Positions 18,801 through 24,363 of a DNA stretch of 38,793 nt are shown here, piece by piece (within the stretch, counting starts at the first letter, position 1; the number at the start of each line of letters is the position of its first letter). The DNA comes from Acetatifactor muris (GTDB lineage: Bacteria > Bacillota > Clostridia > Lachnospirales > Lachnospiraceae): the NCBI GenBank assembly GCA_023664365.1, contig JAMPFR010000030.1, positions 1-38,793 on the forward strand, written 5' to 3'. Under the pieces are notes generated by a model. That model was not told the DNA's origin. It was given only the letters and a program-made list of their open reading frames with translations, and did no database searches. The position numbers were made by a program, and so were the translations under genes.

Positions 18801-21800
18801 ACGGGACAAAGCGTGTCAATGCCTATGAGATTTTTGAGGACAGCCTGAACCAAAGGAGCGTGGAAGTCTATGACACGGTAGAGGTAGACGGAAAAGAGAA
18901 GCGTGTCCTGAACGCGAAGGAGACGGCTATCGCCCAGCAGAAGCAGGAAGCCATGAAGGAGGCGTTCCGGGAGTGGATATTCAAAGACCCGGAGCGCCGG
19001 GAAGAACTGTGCGCCACATACAACCGGCTGTTCAACTCGGTGCGCCCCAGGGAATATGACGGGCAGCACATCCAGTTTGTGGGGATGAACCCGGAGATTG
19101 CCTTGGAGAAACACCAACGGAACGCTGTCGCCCGTGTGCTGTATGGCGGGAATACCCTGCTCGCCCATGTGGTGGGGGCGGGCAAGACTTATGAGTGCAT
19201 TGCGGCGGCCATGGAGGGGAAGCGGCTGGGGCTGTGCCAAAAGTCCATGATGGTGGTGCCGAACCACCTGACGGAGCAGTGGGGCAGTGATTTTCTGACG
19301 CTTTATCCCGGCGCAAAGGTGCTTGTGGCAACCAAAAAGGATTTCGAGCCGAAGAACCGGAGGAAATTCTGCGCACGGATCGCCACCGGTGATTATGATG
19401 CCGTGATCATCGGCCATACGCAGTTTGAAAAAATCCCCATCTCACCAGAGAGGCAGGCGGCACACCTGCAGGAGCAGATCAATGAGATTGTGAACGGCAT
19501 AGGAGCGGCGAAAGCGGAGAAACAGGAGCGCTGGACGATACGGCAGATGGAGCACACAAAGAAAAGCCTGGAAGGCAGGCTGAAGCGCCTGAACGATAAA
19601 AAGAGGGACGATACCGTATATTTTGAGGAACTTGGCGTTGACCGTCTTTTTGTGGATGAAGCGCAGTATTACAAAAACCTTTACACCTATACGAAAATGC
19701 GTAATGTGGCAGGAATCGGACAGTCGGACGCACAGAAGTCCAGCGATATGTACGCAAAGTGCCAGTACATGGACGAGATTACCGGAGGGCGCGGCGTGGT
19801 GTTTGCCACAGGGACACCCATCTCGAATACGATGGTGGAATTATATACCATGATGCGCTATCTGCAGGACGGTATGCTGCGGAGAGGCTATAAGGACAGC
19901 GCGGGAAAGGTACACAGCCTGCTGCACTTCGATAACTGGGCGGCAACTTTCGGGGAGTGCGTGACTGCGGTGGAGTTAAAGCCGGAGGGCACGGGATTCC
20001 GGCTGAGGACACGGTTTGCAAGATTTTTTAATCTGCCGGAGCTGATGAATATGTGGAAGGAAGCCGCGGACATACAGACTGCCGATATGCTGAACCTTCC
20101 CACGCCGGACGTGGAATATGTCACGGTGCAGACGGAGGCCAGCGCAGCACAGAAAAAGATGGTGGAAGCCCTGGCGGAGCGGGCGGAGAAGATCAGAGGC
20201 GGGGGTGTGGACGCCAGCATTGACAATATGCTCAAGATCACTTCCGACGGGCGCAAACTTGCCCTGGACCAGCGGCTGATGAACCCACTCTTAGGGGATG
20301 ACCCAGGCAGTAAAGTAAACGCCTGTGTGGAAACGGTGTTCCGCATCTGGCAGGAAAGCACGGAGTTTAAGGGAACCCAGCTTATCTTCTCCGACCTATC
20401 AACGCCCAAGGGCAAGCGGGAGGAAAAGGAGCCGGAAGGAGAGAACCCGGAAAAAGCGAAGGACGGGGCGCAGAAAGAAGCGGAGGAAGCGCCGACTGAG
20501 GAAAATTTACAGGAATACGGCGTATATGAGGACATACGGCAGAAGCTGGCGGCAAAGGGAATCCCGAAAGAGCAGATTGCCTTTATCCATGAGGCGCACA
20601 CGGAGGCACAGAAAGCGGAACTTTTCGCAAAAGTGCGCAGCGGACAGGTGCGTGTGCTGCTTGGAAGCACACAGAAAATGGGCGCGGGGACAAATGTGCA
20701 GACAAGGCTTGTAGCCTCCCATGATCTTGACTGTCCCTGGCGTCCTGCCGACCTGGAGCAGCGGGCAGGACGTATTGTGCGGCGCGGAAACCAGAATGAG
20801 AAAGTGTGGATTTACCGCTATGTCACAAAGGGCACATTTGACGCCTATACATGGGGGCTGGTGGAGAGCAAACAGAAATTTATCGGACAGGTGATGACTT
20901 CCAAGAGCCCGGCTCGTTCCATTGAGGATGTGGATGCCACGGCGCTCTCTTATGCGGAGGTCAAGATGCTTGCCACCGGCGATCCGAGGATCAAGGAGAA
21001 GATGGATCTGGACATCCAGGTGACAAAGCTGAAAATGTTGAAGGCGAACCATACGGCGCTGAAATATGAGTTGGAGGACAAGATACGCGGGCATTTCCCC
21101 AACAAGATCAGGGAAGAACAGCTTTATATTGACTGCCTGCAGGCGGATTTGCCCGTATTGCTGGCACACCCGGCCAGGGAAGAACAATTCTCCATGACGA
21201 TCCAGGGTGTTACCCATACAGAGCGGAAGGAGGCGGGGCAGGCATTGATCGCAGCCTGCCATCTTCTGAGCGATCCCAGCAAGGAAGTTGAACTGGGAGA
21301 ATACAGGGGATTCCCCATGCGGCTGGGGTTTGACGGGGAGAAGTTTAAGGTGACGATGAAGCAGCACCTGACCTATACGGCGGAACTGTCTGACGATGCG
21401 GTGGGAAATGTCGCCCGTATCAATAACGCACTGGATAAAATCCCGCAAAGCCTGAAAAACCATGAGGAACAGATGGAGCGCCTGAAGGGGGAACTGGAAA
21501 ATGCGAAGGAGGAAGCGGAGAAACCGTTTCCCCAGGAAACGGAGCTGGCGGAGAAGTCCGCCCGGCTGACAGAGCTGAACACGGAACTTGACAACGAGGA
21601 ACGGAACCGGGGGAAAGAGCCGGAAAAGGACGGTGCGGAAAGCGGGGACCAGGAGGGGTGTGCGGCAGAAAGCCCCGGCCAGGAAGATACAGGGGCCAGG
21701 GAAGGGAAAAAACCTTCCATCCTGAGTGAGCTGAGACAGTATGAACGCCCTGCGGCGGTGTCCGCCGTGGCGGAGAGGAGCAAAAACAGCAGGGAGGTGA

Positions 21801-21805
21801 TTTAG
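12869..21805 (+). CDS. Giant ICE protein: ArdC-N-like, methyltransferase-like and SNF2 helicase domains
   Basis: This 2978-residue protein starts at ATG 12869 after AAAGGAGGG. Residues 1-250 resemble an ArdC/DUF1738-type N-terminal domain. Residues 285-430 are a low-complexity Gly/Arg/Ser linker that overprints tnpV. Residues about 505-620 and 730-845 are two copies of one domain. A MutS-I-like domain (HPDKLIAVQVGDLYLFYGKDA) lies near 1050. The methyltransferase domain starts near 1290, with motif I EPSCGAGNF (about 1407) and a degenerate NVPF in place of NPPY (about 1472). The SNF2 helicase has GAGKT (about 2102), DEAQ (about 2261), ATGTPIS (about 2311) and QRAGRIVRRG (about 2631). The likely role is protecting or processing transferred DNA; this is inferred, as the family is uncharacterised. 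Confidence 0.93.
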   Translation: MGKLNFISSLAAEAAGRVTQDEESWKEFLKTASRLYRYDFDDQLLIYVQRPDATACAPLEMWNEKMRRWIKPGSKGIALIHKRRDGSNRLDYVFDVSDTRPVQGAREPYLWEFRKEYHATVLEALERRFGKAEGRDAAERIKEIVANTVLETYSDYLRDLEYDSEGSPLEDVDVSEWEEHFRETLEASVQYAVLTRCGFNPDDYLDGWAMDGITLFSTPATLHHLGDACSQLTMEICTEIRREIRRIEQGVVQDGEKERKNAENILEKPSKEVYSENKEKFSTVKRESEERGGNGYGRIGADIQESRRLPDTGSGDGRGGRSADTAHREVRAAQGEFPEGTPPRDLYVHAADREIGQASAGSGGKGSGADRRDSGAAYEGGRGGREAESIEPDALGSAGQRHDSPGGGNGAAGSGLQVKQEQEISEKQNTDRDETAGEHPAVFPSAERSEQMSLFPSAEEQVEKIAQVQAEEKREALAPGQRVKNLPEGLDRCLNSALAGGGNGRNSILRIVAFYQKGADNKQAAAFLEKEFGVGGRGILVDGVKVSVWFGKDGLFFARGNSALVPGAVLVPWERAAARVRKLLEKGTFAAQDKLDGARDYEYQRQAESMWYLAQSLSGEAEEKGYLPYLRELYGGFPDSTEKIAALLREPGYRHVFCAELDTFIQALQKNPELLRYRRYHPDPIRKEIDSLNISPKQFHCAEGFKPVKGYFITEDEIDQMFRRGSDISEGKLRIYSYFMQGHDAKECAAFLRNEYGDGGWGQTGYDEWHDSKGIKFKREDEYSGYKGYDTVFFNWNQAQERIRGLIRDGKYLNAKEMEYLPEYEKVRLARELYNFRQLTPDRPESARNVPWDIEKGAAEFRPILDSPKYSVELYEDMVKTFAPLLPKDVRGYATMKKALEDMAAFVRGEYSLFKPLPASVLEEERDRSRRRKEAEKEEKRQERQIPEMLETHQQGGELEQAARALAKKQRAKAGTRQEIDGQLSLDFSAMGAFAADSGETPGQTEIKPVPEKDNTRQEDAQVAAGQAEKRSDPRLTPHAEEYLALKTRHPDKLIAVQVGDLYLFYGKDAEAAAPALDAKLLRREIEGLGETFVTGTKSWQGAVRKALEHGHSILVIGQEPGKGADAPYVTIKERSAADYIPLGMQLVIDGRRMVIDSVDFGRGKVSLKDLEIQGWFPVFREESVAYVRECIEREADREAETEASVETVVEAAEKAAETDASGLEEAKREGRSVPEREQEAESPATPEGQLVPSDTVQVFDVGLPFEVAFQKLVTEEEREKERRLRERRNFRIMDDNLGAWGQKTRYQNNAVAVRILKQIEAEGRSATGEEQEILAKYTGWGGLSQVFDPANEKWGKEYMELSGLLTPEEYESARATVLNAFYTSPLVIKAVYAAIGHMEFVPGNILEPSCGAGNFLGLVPEGFAGAKLYGVELDSLTGRIASQLYQKADITIGGFETTDYPDSFFDLALGNVPFGDYKVHDRKYDRLNLNIHDYFLVKALDKVRPGGVMAFVTSKGTMDKADGRAREALAQKADLLGAIRLPNNAFKANADTDVTSDILFFQKRGSAPEKLPDWVSVGETEDGVPLNSYYLQHPEMVLGKMSFWRNMYGNETETACLPTEGDDLAEQLSEAVTRIGKPDRALLEMDAPEPAEGGRTGKAARESIAADPDVRNFSFTVKDRKLYYRENSRMTLVEPGKMRAERIRNMIGIRDSARRLIEIQTAGASDSEVREEQARLNTLYDSFANKYGLINSMGNRQAFQQDSSYPLLCSLEVLDEEGKFQAKADIFTKRTIRHRQPVTHADTAVEALGVSIGERACVDLGFMASLMGGPEKIPQIVSDLKGIIFKDPDTGPFDMEGEAAPWHEGWQTQDAYLSGNVREKLEKARKAAGEYPEFVVNVEALEAVQPKDLTAPEINARIGAPWIDKKYYNEFLYDLLKTPQKLRGRQIGVLYSDVAGAWNVMGKGADSMDNTRVYGTYGTKRVNAYEIFEDSLNQRSVEVYDTVEVDGKEKRVLNAKETAIAQQKQEAMKEAFREWIFKDPERREELCATYNRLFNSVRPREYDGQHIQFVGMNPEIALEKHQRNAVARVLYGGNTLLAHVVGAGKTYECIAAAMEGKRLGLCQKSMMVVPNHLTEQWGSDFLTLYPGAKVLVATKKDFEPKNRRKFCARIATGDYDAVIIGHTQFEKIPISPERQAAHLQEQINEIVNGIGAAKAEKQERWTIRQMEHTKKSLEGRLKRLNDKKRDDTVYFEELGVDRLFVDEAQYYKNLYTYTKMRNVAGIGQSDAQKSSDMYAKCQYMDEITGGRGVVFATGTPISNTMVELYTMMRYLQDGMLRRGYKDSAGKVHSLLHFDNWAATFGECVTAVELKPEGTGFRLRTRFARFFNLPELMNMWKEAADIQTADMLNLPTPDVEYVTVQTEASAAQKKMVEALAERAEKIRGGGVDASIDNMLKITSDGRKLALDQRLMNPLLGDDPGSKVNACVETVFRIWQESTEFKGTQLIFSDLSTPKGKREEKEPEGENPEKAKDGAQKEAEEAPTEENLQEYGVYEDIRQKLAAKGIPKEQIAFIHEAHTEAQKAELFAKVRSGQVRVLLGSTQKMGAGTNVQTRLVASHDLDCPWRPADLEQRAGRIVRRGNQNEKVWIYRYVTKGTFDAYTWGLVESKQKFIGQVMTSKSPARSIEDVDATALSYAEVKMLATGDPRIKEKMDLDIQVTKLKMLKANHTALKYELEDKIRGHFPNKIREEQLYIDCLQADLPVLLAHPAREEQFSMTIQGVTHTERKEAGQALIAACHLLSDPSKEVELGEYRGFPMRLGFDGEKFKVTMKQHLTYTAELSDDAVGNVARINNALDKIPQSLKNHEEQMERLKGELENAKEEAEKPFPQETELAEKSARLTELNTELDNEERNRGKEPEKDGAESGDQEGCAAESPGQEDTGAREGKKPSILSELRQYERPAAVSAVAERSKNSREVI
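13740..13757 (+). promoter_or_regulatory. Internal ribosome binding site and start for overprinted tnpV
   Basis: GGGGAGG at 13740-13746 is followed eight bases later by ATG 13755. This is a near-ideal Shine-Dalgarno arrangement, buried inside the giant helicase gene, and it opens the +1 frame that encodes the TnpV-like protein. Confidence 0.6.
13755..14123 (+). CDS. tnpV: TnpV-family protein overprinted inside the giant helicase gene
   Basis: A complete 122-residue ORF lies wholly inside the 2978-codon gene, shifted by one base, with its own ATG and ribosome site. The product (LTYRKAGDYLIPDL, IGKYGLLRESFLKEHHHG, a leucine-rich helical middle, then AEEMVLPEVVYR at the end) matches the TnpV family first named from Tn4451-type mobilizable transposons. 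Codons end mostly in G/C, as in genuine genes here. The same bases in the long frame give only a Gly/Arg/Ser-rich linker. The TnpV frame therefore looks like the older one. Function of TnpV is unknown; it is not the transposase. Confidence 0.72.
   Translation: MEGLELTYRKAGDYLIPDLEMDGADEAQTQPIGKYGLLRESFLKEHHHGTYTSMLLTGRLDRHLREVEGKAQEQIDGILEQLMKAGGVDEKLKASNQMLWVQQVNAMTAQAEEMVLPEVVYR
14389..15378 (+). repeat. Protein-level domain duplication in the giant helicase
   Basis: Two segments of the giant protein are visibly homologous: one from about 14389 to 14720 (residues 507-617) and one from about 15061 to 15378 (731-836). Compare ILRIVAFYQKGADNKQAAAF with KLRIYSYFMQGHDAKECAAF. In both, a GGRG/GGWG turn follows, and then an Arg-rich helix and an EYLPEYE-like end. 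The copies have diverged at the DNA level, so this is an old domain duplication. Confidence 0.65.
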
Positions 21806-21806
21806 G

Positions 21807-22145
21807 ATGCGCAGGAAAGAAGGACGCACCATAGGGCTGTATTTTAAGGTATCGCCGGAAGAAATGGCGCTGATCGAAGAAAAGATGGGGCAGGCGGGCA
21901 CGTTGAACAAACGTGCCTATCTGCGGAAAATGGCCGTGGACGGGTATATCGTCCATGTGGATATGGGGAGCGTGAAGGAACTGGTACGGCTTTTGGGGAC
22001 AATCTCCCGCAATATCAACCAGATCGCCAAACGGTGTAACGAGACGAGGAACCTCTACGGGGAAGATGTGGAAGATCTGAAAAAAGGGTATGCGCAGTTG
22101 CAGAGGGAGCTTTTGGGGCTGGTGCGGAAGTTTGCGGAATTGTGA
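21807..22145 (+). CDS. mobC: MobC-family relaxosome accessory protein
   Basis: This 112-residue protein starts at ATG 21807, one base after the giant gene, with GGGAGGTG just upstream. The N-terminal MRRKEGRTIGLYFKVSPEEMALIEEKM segment is ribbon-helix-helix-like. The core (LNKRAYLRKMAVDGYIVHVD, then LLGTISRNINQIAKRCNET) matches MobC relaxosome proteins, which bind oriT and help the relaxase open the strand. The relaxase itself is 2.2 kb downstream, separated by the toxin-antitoxin and HEPN insertion. A hairpin follows the stop. Confidence 0.88.
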   Translation: MRRKEGRTIGLYFKVSPEEMALIEEKMGQAGTLNKRAYLRKMAVDGYIVHVDMGSVKELVRLLGTISRNINQIAKRCNETRNLYGEDVEDLKKGYAQLQRELLGLVRKFAEL

Positions 22146-22151
22146 CGGCGT

Positions 22152-22178
22152 GGGCGCAGGGGGATTCTTCCTGCGCCC
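22152..22178 (+). terminator. Hairpin terminator after mobC
   Basis: A perfect 9-bp GC-rich stem (GGGCGCAGG / CCTGCGCCC) with a 9-base loop begins seven bases after the mobC stop. It is followed by GCCCTTTTCAG, a short U-run. It probably ends the long transfer operon that started left of the window. Confidence 0.65.
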
Positions 22179-22208
22179 GCCCTTTTCAGTTGGGAATATG
22201 CAGGCGGT

Positions 22209-22245
22209 TAAACGAGAACTAAAACGAGAACTGAAAAGAGAATCT
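22209..22245 (+). repeat. Three tandem imperfect 12-13-bp repeats upstream of the toxin promoter
   Basis: The units TAAACGAGAACT, AAAACGAGAACT and GAAAAGAGAATCT follow one another directly and end three bases before the -35 box of the toxin promoter. Their spacing of about one helical turn would suit a regulator binding site; that is inference. Confidence 0.45.
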
Positions 22246-22247
22246 GA

Positions 22248-22276
22248 TTGAAATTCCTGCCGAAATATGATAGTAT
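22248..22276 (+). promoter_or_regulatory. Sigma-A promoter of the toxin mRNA
   Basis: TTGAAA (5/6 to consensus), a 17-base spacer and TAGTAT (4/6). Transcription would start near 22283, leaving a leader of about 95 bases ahead of the toxin start. Confidence 0.6.
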
Positions 22277-22343
22277 TCCCATATGGAACCCATGACAGGG
22301 GTGGCAGCCTCCCAAGCCAAATGACCGGCTTGCCGGTAATAAA

Positions 22344-22360
22344 AACGTACATAGTACGTT
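22344..22360 (+). promoter_or_regulatory. Leader hairpin just before the toxin ribosome site
   Basis: AACGTAC-ATA-GTACGTT forms a perfect 7-bp stem that ends immediately before the GGAAGGGAGG ribosome site (22361-22370). Leader hairpins that control ribosome access are usual in type I toxin mRNAs. Confidence 0.45.
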
Positions 22361-22378
22361 GGAAGGGAGGTGGCGCTT

Positions 22379-22504
22379 ATGACTGCTGCGGATATCATAT
22401 TGATATTTATAGGGATAATCGGCTTGCTGATTGCCTTTGGTAGCTTTGTTATAGCGTTGCTTGCCTTTCTCGACAGAGACAAGGATCACAAGCGAAAAAA
22501 ATAA
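22379..22504 (+). CDS. Putative holin-like type I toxin peptide
   Basis: This 41-residue peptide starts at ATG 22379 behind a GGGAGGTGG ribosome site. It has a two-residue polar start, one long hydrophobic helix (residues 5-31, rich in Ile, Leu, Phe and Gly) and a charged tail DRDKDHKRKK. This matches the small holin-like toxins of Firmicutes type I toxin-antitoxin modules (TxpA/BsrG style), which insert in the membrane and collapse its potential. The gene sits between a sense promoter and a convergent antisense RNA whose terminator abuts the stop codon. Its presumed role is element maintenance. Confidence 0.75.
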   Translation: MTAADIILIFIGIIGLLIAFGSFVIALLAFLDRDKDHKRKK

Positions 22505-22532
22505 TGCCCACCCTGTTGCAACCAGGATGGGC
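22494..22532 (-). terminator. Terminator of the antisense RNA
   Basis: Read on the minus strand, a 10-bp stem with one mismatch and a 7-base loop (22532-22506) is followed by ATTATTTTTT (complement of 22505-22496). Confidence 0.65.
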
Positions 22533-22627
22533 GCCTCTCACTGAGAGGTAACTACCTATACTTGGGATACTCCACCTTTGGAGTGGGGCTCCTGTGGGGC
22601 ACCTGTTAGCAGCAGGTGTCCTTCTAT
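22495..22627 (-). ncRNA. Candidate antisense antitoxin RNA (type I)
   Basis: On the minus strand a good promoter (22662-22634) would start RNA near 22627. The transcript would run about 130 bases leftward through stable hairpins (22598-22620, 22569-22584, 22534-22548). It would end at a GC-rich hairpin (22532-22506) followed by ATTATTTTTT, a textbook terminator. The RNA would be fully complementary to the 3' part of the toxin mRNA, ending at the toxin stop codon. This convergent layout is that of RatA/SR4-type antitoxin RNAs. The boundaries are predicted. Confidence 0.6.
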
Positions 22628-22633
22628 ATGTTC

Positions 22634-22662
22634 AATGTACCACATTCTGTGCAGGGTTTCAA
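22634..22662 (-). promoter_or_regulatory. Minus-strand promoter for the antitoxin RNA
   Basis: The minus strand reads TTGAAA, a 17-base spacer, then TACATT, preceded by TGG, which is an extended -10 element. It points toward the toxin gene. Nothing on the minus strand downstream encodes a protein, which supports an RNA product. Confidence 0.6.
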
Positions 22663-22855
22663 GTGTTTTCTTCTGTTGGTGTATAAAAAATTCCTTATCA
22701 ATGTTATTGAACAGGCGAAATAGAAGAAAACTTCCCTTGTGTACTATCCGTTCCTATAATAATTGTGATATAATCAGAAAGTGAAAGATATGGGAAAACC
22801 GGGATGTACAGATGCGTATGTAATATAAAGAACAATAGCGAAAGGGAATAGGTGT
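22663..22855 (+). promoter_or_regulatory. AT-rich intergenic stretch with possible promoter for the HEPN gene
   Basis: No gene is visible here. Two perfect TATAAT hexamers (22755-22760 and 22769-22774) lie 80-100 bases before the next start. Neither has a good -35 box at 17 bases, so promoter strength and exact position are uncertain. The drop in GC marks the left side of a small insertion. Confidence 0.35.
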
Positions 22856-23275
22856 ATGGATAGAAATCAATTTAAGCTTATACATAGCGAATTAATTCAA
22901 CAAGTTCAATGCGTAGAAAATAATTTGAAGATAATATATGCAGCAATGTGCAAAGGAAATTTTAACAATAATTTGAAATCCGTTGAGAAGATGAACTTAG
23001 GTAAAATAGCGCGAGAACTTGAAGAACTTGACAATAGTGATGATATGCCTGAATTTTCTGAAGAGGAATACAACACAATAGATGAAATACGAGAAATAAG
23101 AAATTATTGGTGTCATCAGTGTTACTTGGATTTTGTGTATATTGAAAATGACTATGAGCGAGAGAAAGCATTTCAAAGAGTCGCAAATAAATTGCATTAT
23201 GACGAATATAGGACATATGACTTGTTTAAGAAAACCGAAGAAATGCGATTGATAATTATGAGAAAATATAGATAA
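22856..23275 (+). CDS. HEPN-like small protein
   Basis: This 139-residue, almost wholly helical protein starts at ATG 22856, with AAAGGGAATAGG upstream. It contains R82-NYWC-H87, an R-x4-H motif in a helix (EIREIRNYWCHQCY). This is the signature of HEPN nucleases and their toxin or antiphage relatives. The size fits a one-domain HEPN protein. No nucleotidyltransferase (MNT) partner or other antitoxin lies next to it. The gene is AT-rich and has its own terminator, unlike the ICE genes on either side, so it was probably inserted separately. RNase activity is inferred from one motif only. Confidence 0.6.
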   Translation: MDRNQFKLIHSELIQQVQCVENNLKIIYAAMCKGNFNNNLKSVEKMNLGKIARELEELDNSDDMPEFSEEEYNTIDEIREIRNYWCHQCYLDFVYIENDYEREKAFQRVANKLHYDEYRTYDLFKKTEEMRLIIMRKYR

Positions 23276-23319
23276 GGTTGAAAGGGAATTGCTTGTTGAA
23301 ATAATTGTGTGGGTATCGC

Positions 23320-23355
23320 ACCGTCTATCTTTGGGGGATAGGCGGTATTTTTCTG
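23320..23355 (+). terminator. Terminator after the HEPN gene
   Basis: ACCGTCTATC pairs with GATAGGCGGT (10 bp, one G-U) around a 7-base loop, followed by ATTTTTCTG. It lies 26 bases before the start of the toprim gene, so that gene probably depends on read-through or a promoter nearby. Confidence 0.7.
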
Positions 23356-23381
23356 CCCATATTTTGGAGAGGGGGAGTGGT

Positions 23382-24341
23382 ATGCAGGGAGTGACAAAGG
23401 AACAAATCACACAGGCGAAGGAGTGGGATCTATTATCTTATCTGCAAAGATACGAGCCGGTGGAACTGAAAAAATGCGGAAGGTCAGAATACTGCACAAA
23501 AAGCCACGACAGCCTGAAAATTTCCAACGGGAAATGGCACTGGCACAGCCAAGGGATCGGCGGGCGGACGGCACTGGATTATCTGATAAAGGTGCGGGGT
23601 ATGGAATTTGTGGATGCCGTTCTGCTGCTCTGTGGGGAGAGTGTGGGAGACATAGCGCAGAAACCGATAACGGGAAGCAGACAGGCGCAGAAACTGTTTC
23701 TTCTGCCGCCAGCCAACCGCTGCGGAACGGCGTTTGTGTCTTATCTTCTGGGGAGGGGGATTGACGGGGAGATCATCAACCACTGTATCGGTGCAGAGAT
23801 TTTGTATGAGAGCCGCCCATACCATAACTGTGTGTTTGTAGGGCGTGATCCGGAGGGAAAGATCCGTTATGCTTTCCAGAGGGGGACCTGTGGAGAGTAT
23901 AAAAATGATGTGGAGGGGAGTGATAAGCGGTATGGTTTTTGTCTGGCTGCCTGTTCCGCAGCTTGTGGAAAAGTAACAGTGACGGAAAGCCCGGTGGATG
24001 CCCTCTCTGTGGCGACGCTAAGAAAGATTAACGGGGAGGATTGGAGAGACAGCTATTATCTTTCCTTGGGCGGTACTGCTCCCTGTGCCCTGCTCCAGTT
24101 CTTGAAAGACCATAAAGCCGTGACCTATATCCGGATGTGCCTGGATAATGACCGGGCGGGGATTTTGGGTATGGAGAAGATCAGGGAAGCAATCAGGGCG
24201 GACGGGGAGCTGGAAGGACGCATCAGGATGATAGAGGATTGCCCGCCGCCCGTCTCCGGCGGCAAAGACTATAACCAAATGTTAATGGGGGAACGGGAGG
24301 CGAACCGCTGTGCAGCGCCCCGTCCTGCGAGGGAAATTTAG
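23382..24341 (+). CDS. DUF3991/toprim-domain protein (ICE primase-like)
   Basis: This 319-residue protein is read from ATG 23382, chosen for the GGAGAGGGGGAG purine tract just upstream. The N-terminal region (KKCGRSEYCTKSHDSLKIS, then GKWHWHSQGIGGRTALDYL) matches the DUF3991 domain. The C-terminal half is a Toprim fold with VTESPVDALS (catalytic Glu) and LDNDRAG (Asp pair). Proteins of this make-up lie next to the relaxase in Firmicutes elements. They are thought to help prime the complementary strand or process DNA after transfer. I see no zinc-finger DnaG domain or helicase domain, so full primase activity is uncertain. Confidence 0.85.
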   Translation: MQGVTKEQITQAKEWDLLSYLQRYEPVELKKCGRSEYCTKSHDSLKISNGKWHWHSQGIGGRTALDYLIKVRGMEFVDAVLLLCGESVGDIAQKPITGSRQAQKLFLLPPANRCGTAFVSYLLGRGIDGEIINHCIGAEILYESRPYHNCVFVGRDPEGKIRYAFQRGTCGEYKNDVEGSDKRYGFCLAACSAACGKVTVTESPVDALSVATLRKINGEDWRDSYYLSLGGTAPCALLQFLKDHKAVTYIRMCLDNDRAGILGMEKIREAIRADGELEGRIRMIEDCPPPVSGGKDYNQMLMGEREANRCAAPRPAREI

Positions 24342-24363
24342 AGAGTGAGAGGAGGTGGAACGC

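Noticed and set aside
12869-21805. Giant ORF as an erroneous fusion of separate genes
   Set aside because: The frame is open throughout, without internal stops, and domain order matches known giant ICE helicases. The only sign of a join is the tnpV-overprinted linker, reported separately.
20507-21910. 467-codon open frame on the minus strand
   Set aside because: It is the mirror of helicase codons and extends antisense into mobC. Composition and lack of a ribosome site argue against coding.
22209-22245. Short tandem repeats as a CRISPR array
   Set aside because: There are only three adjacent 12-13-base imperfect units with no spacers and no cas genes.
22578-22784. 68-codon + strand frame in the toxin-HEPN gap
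   Set aside because: It covers the hairpins and promoter of the antisense RNA, is Cys/Ser/Arg-rich and lacks a ribosome site.
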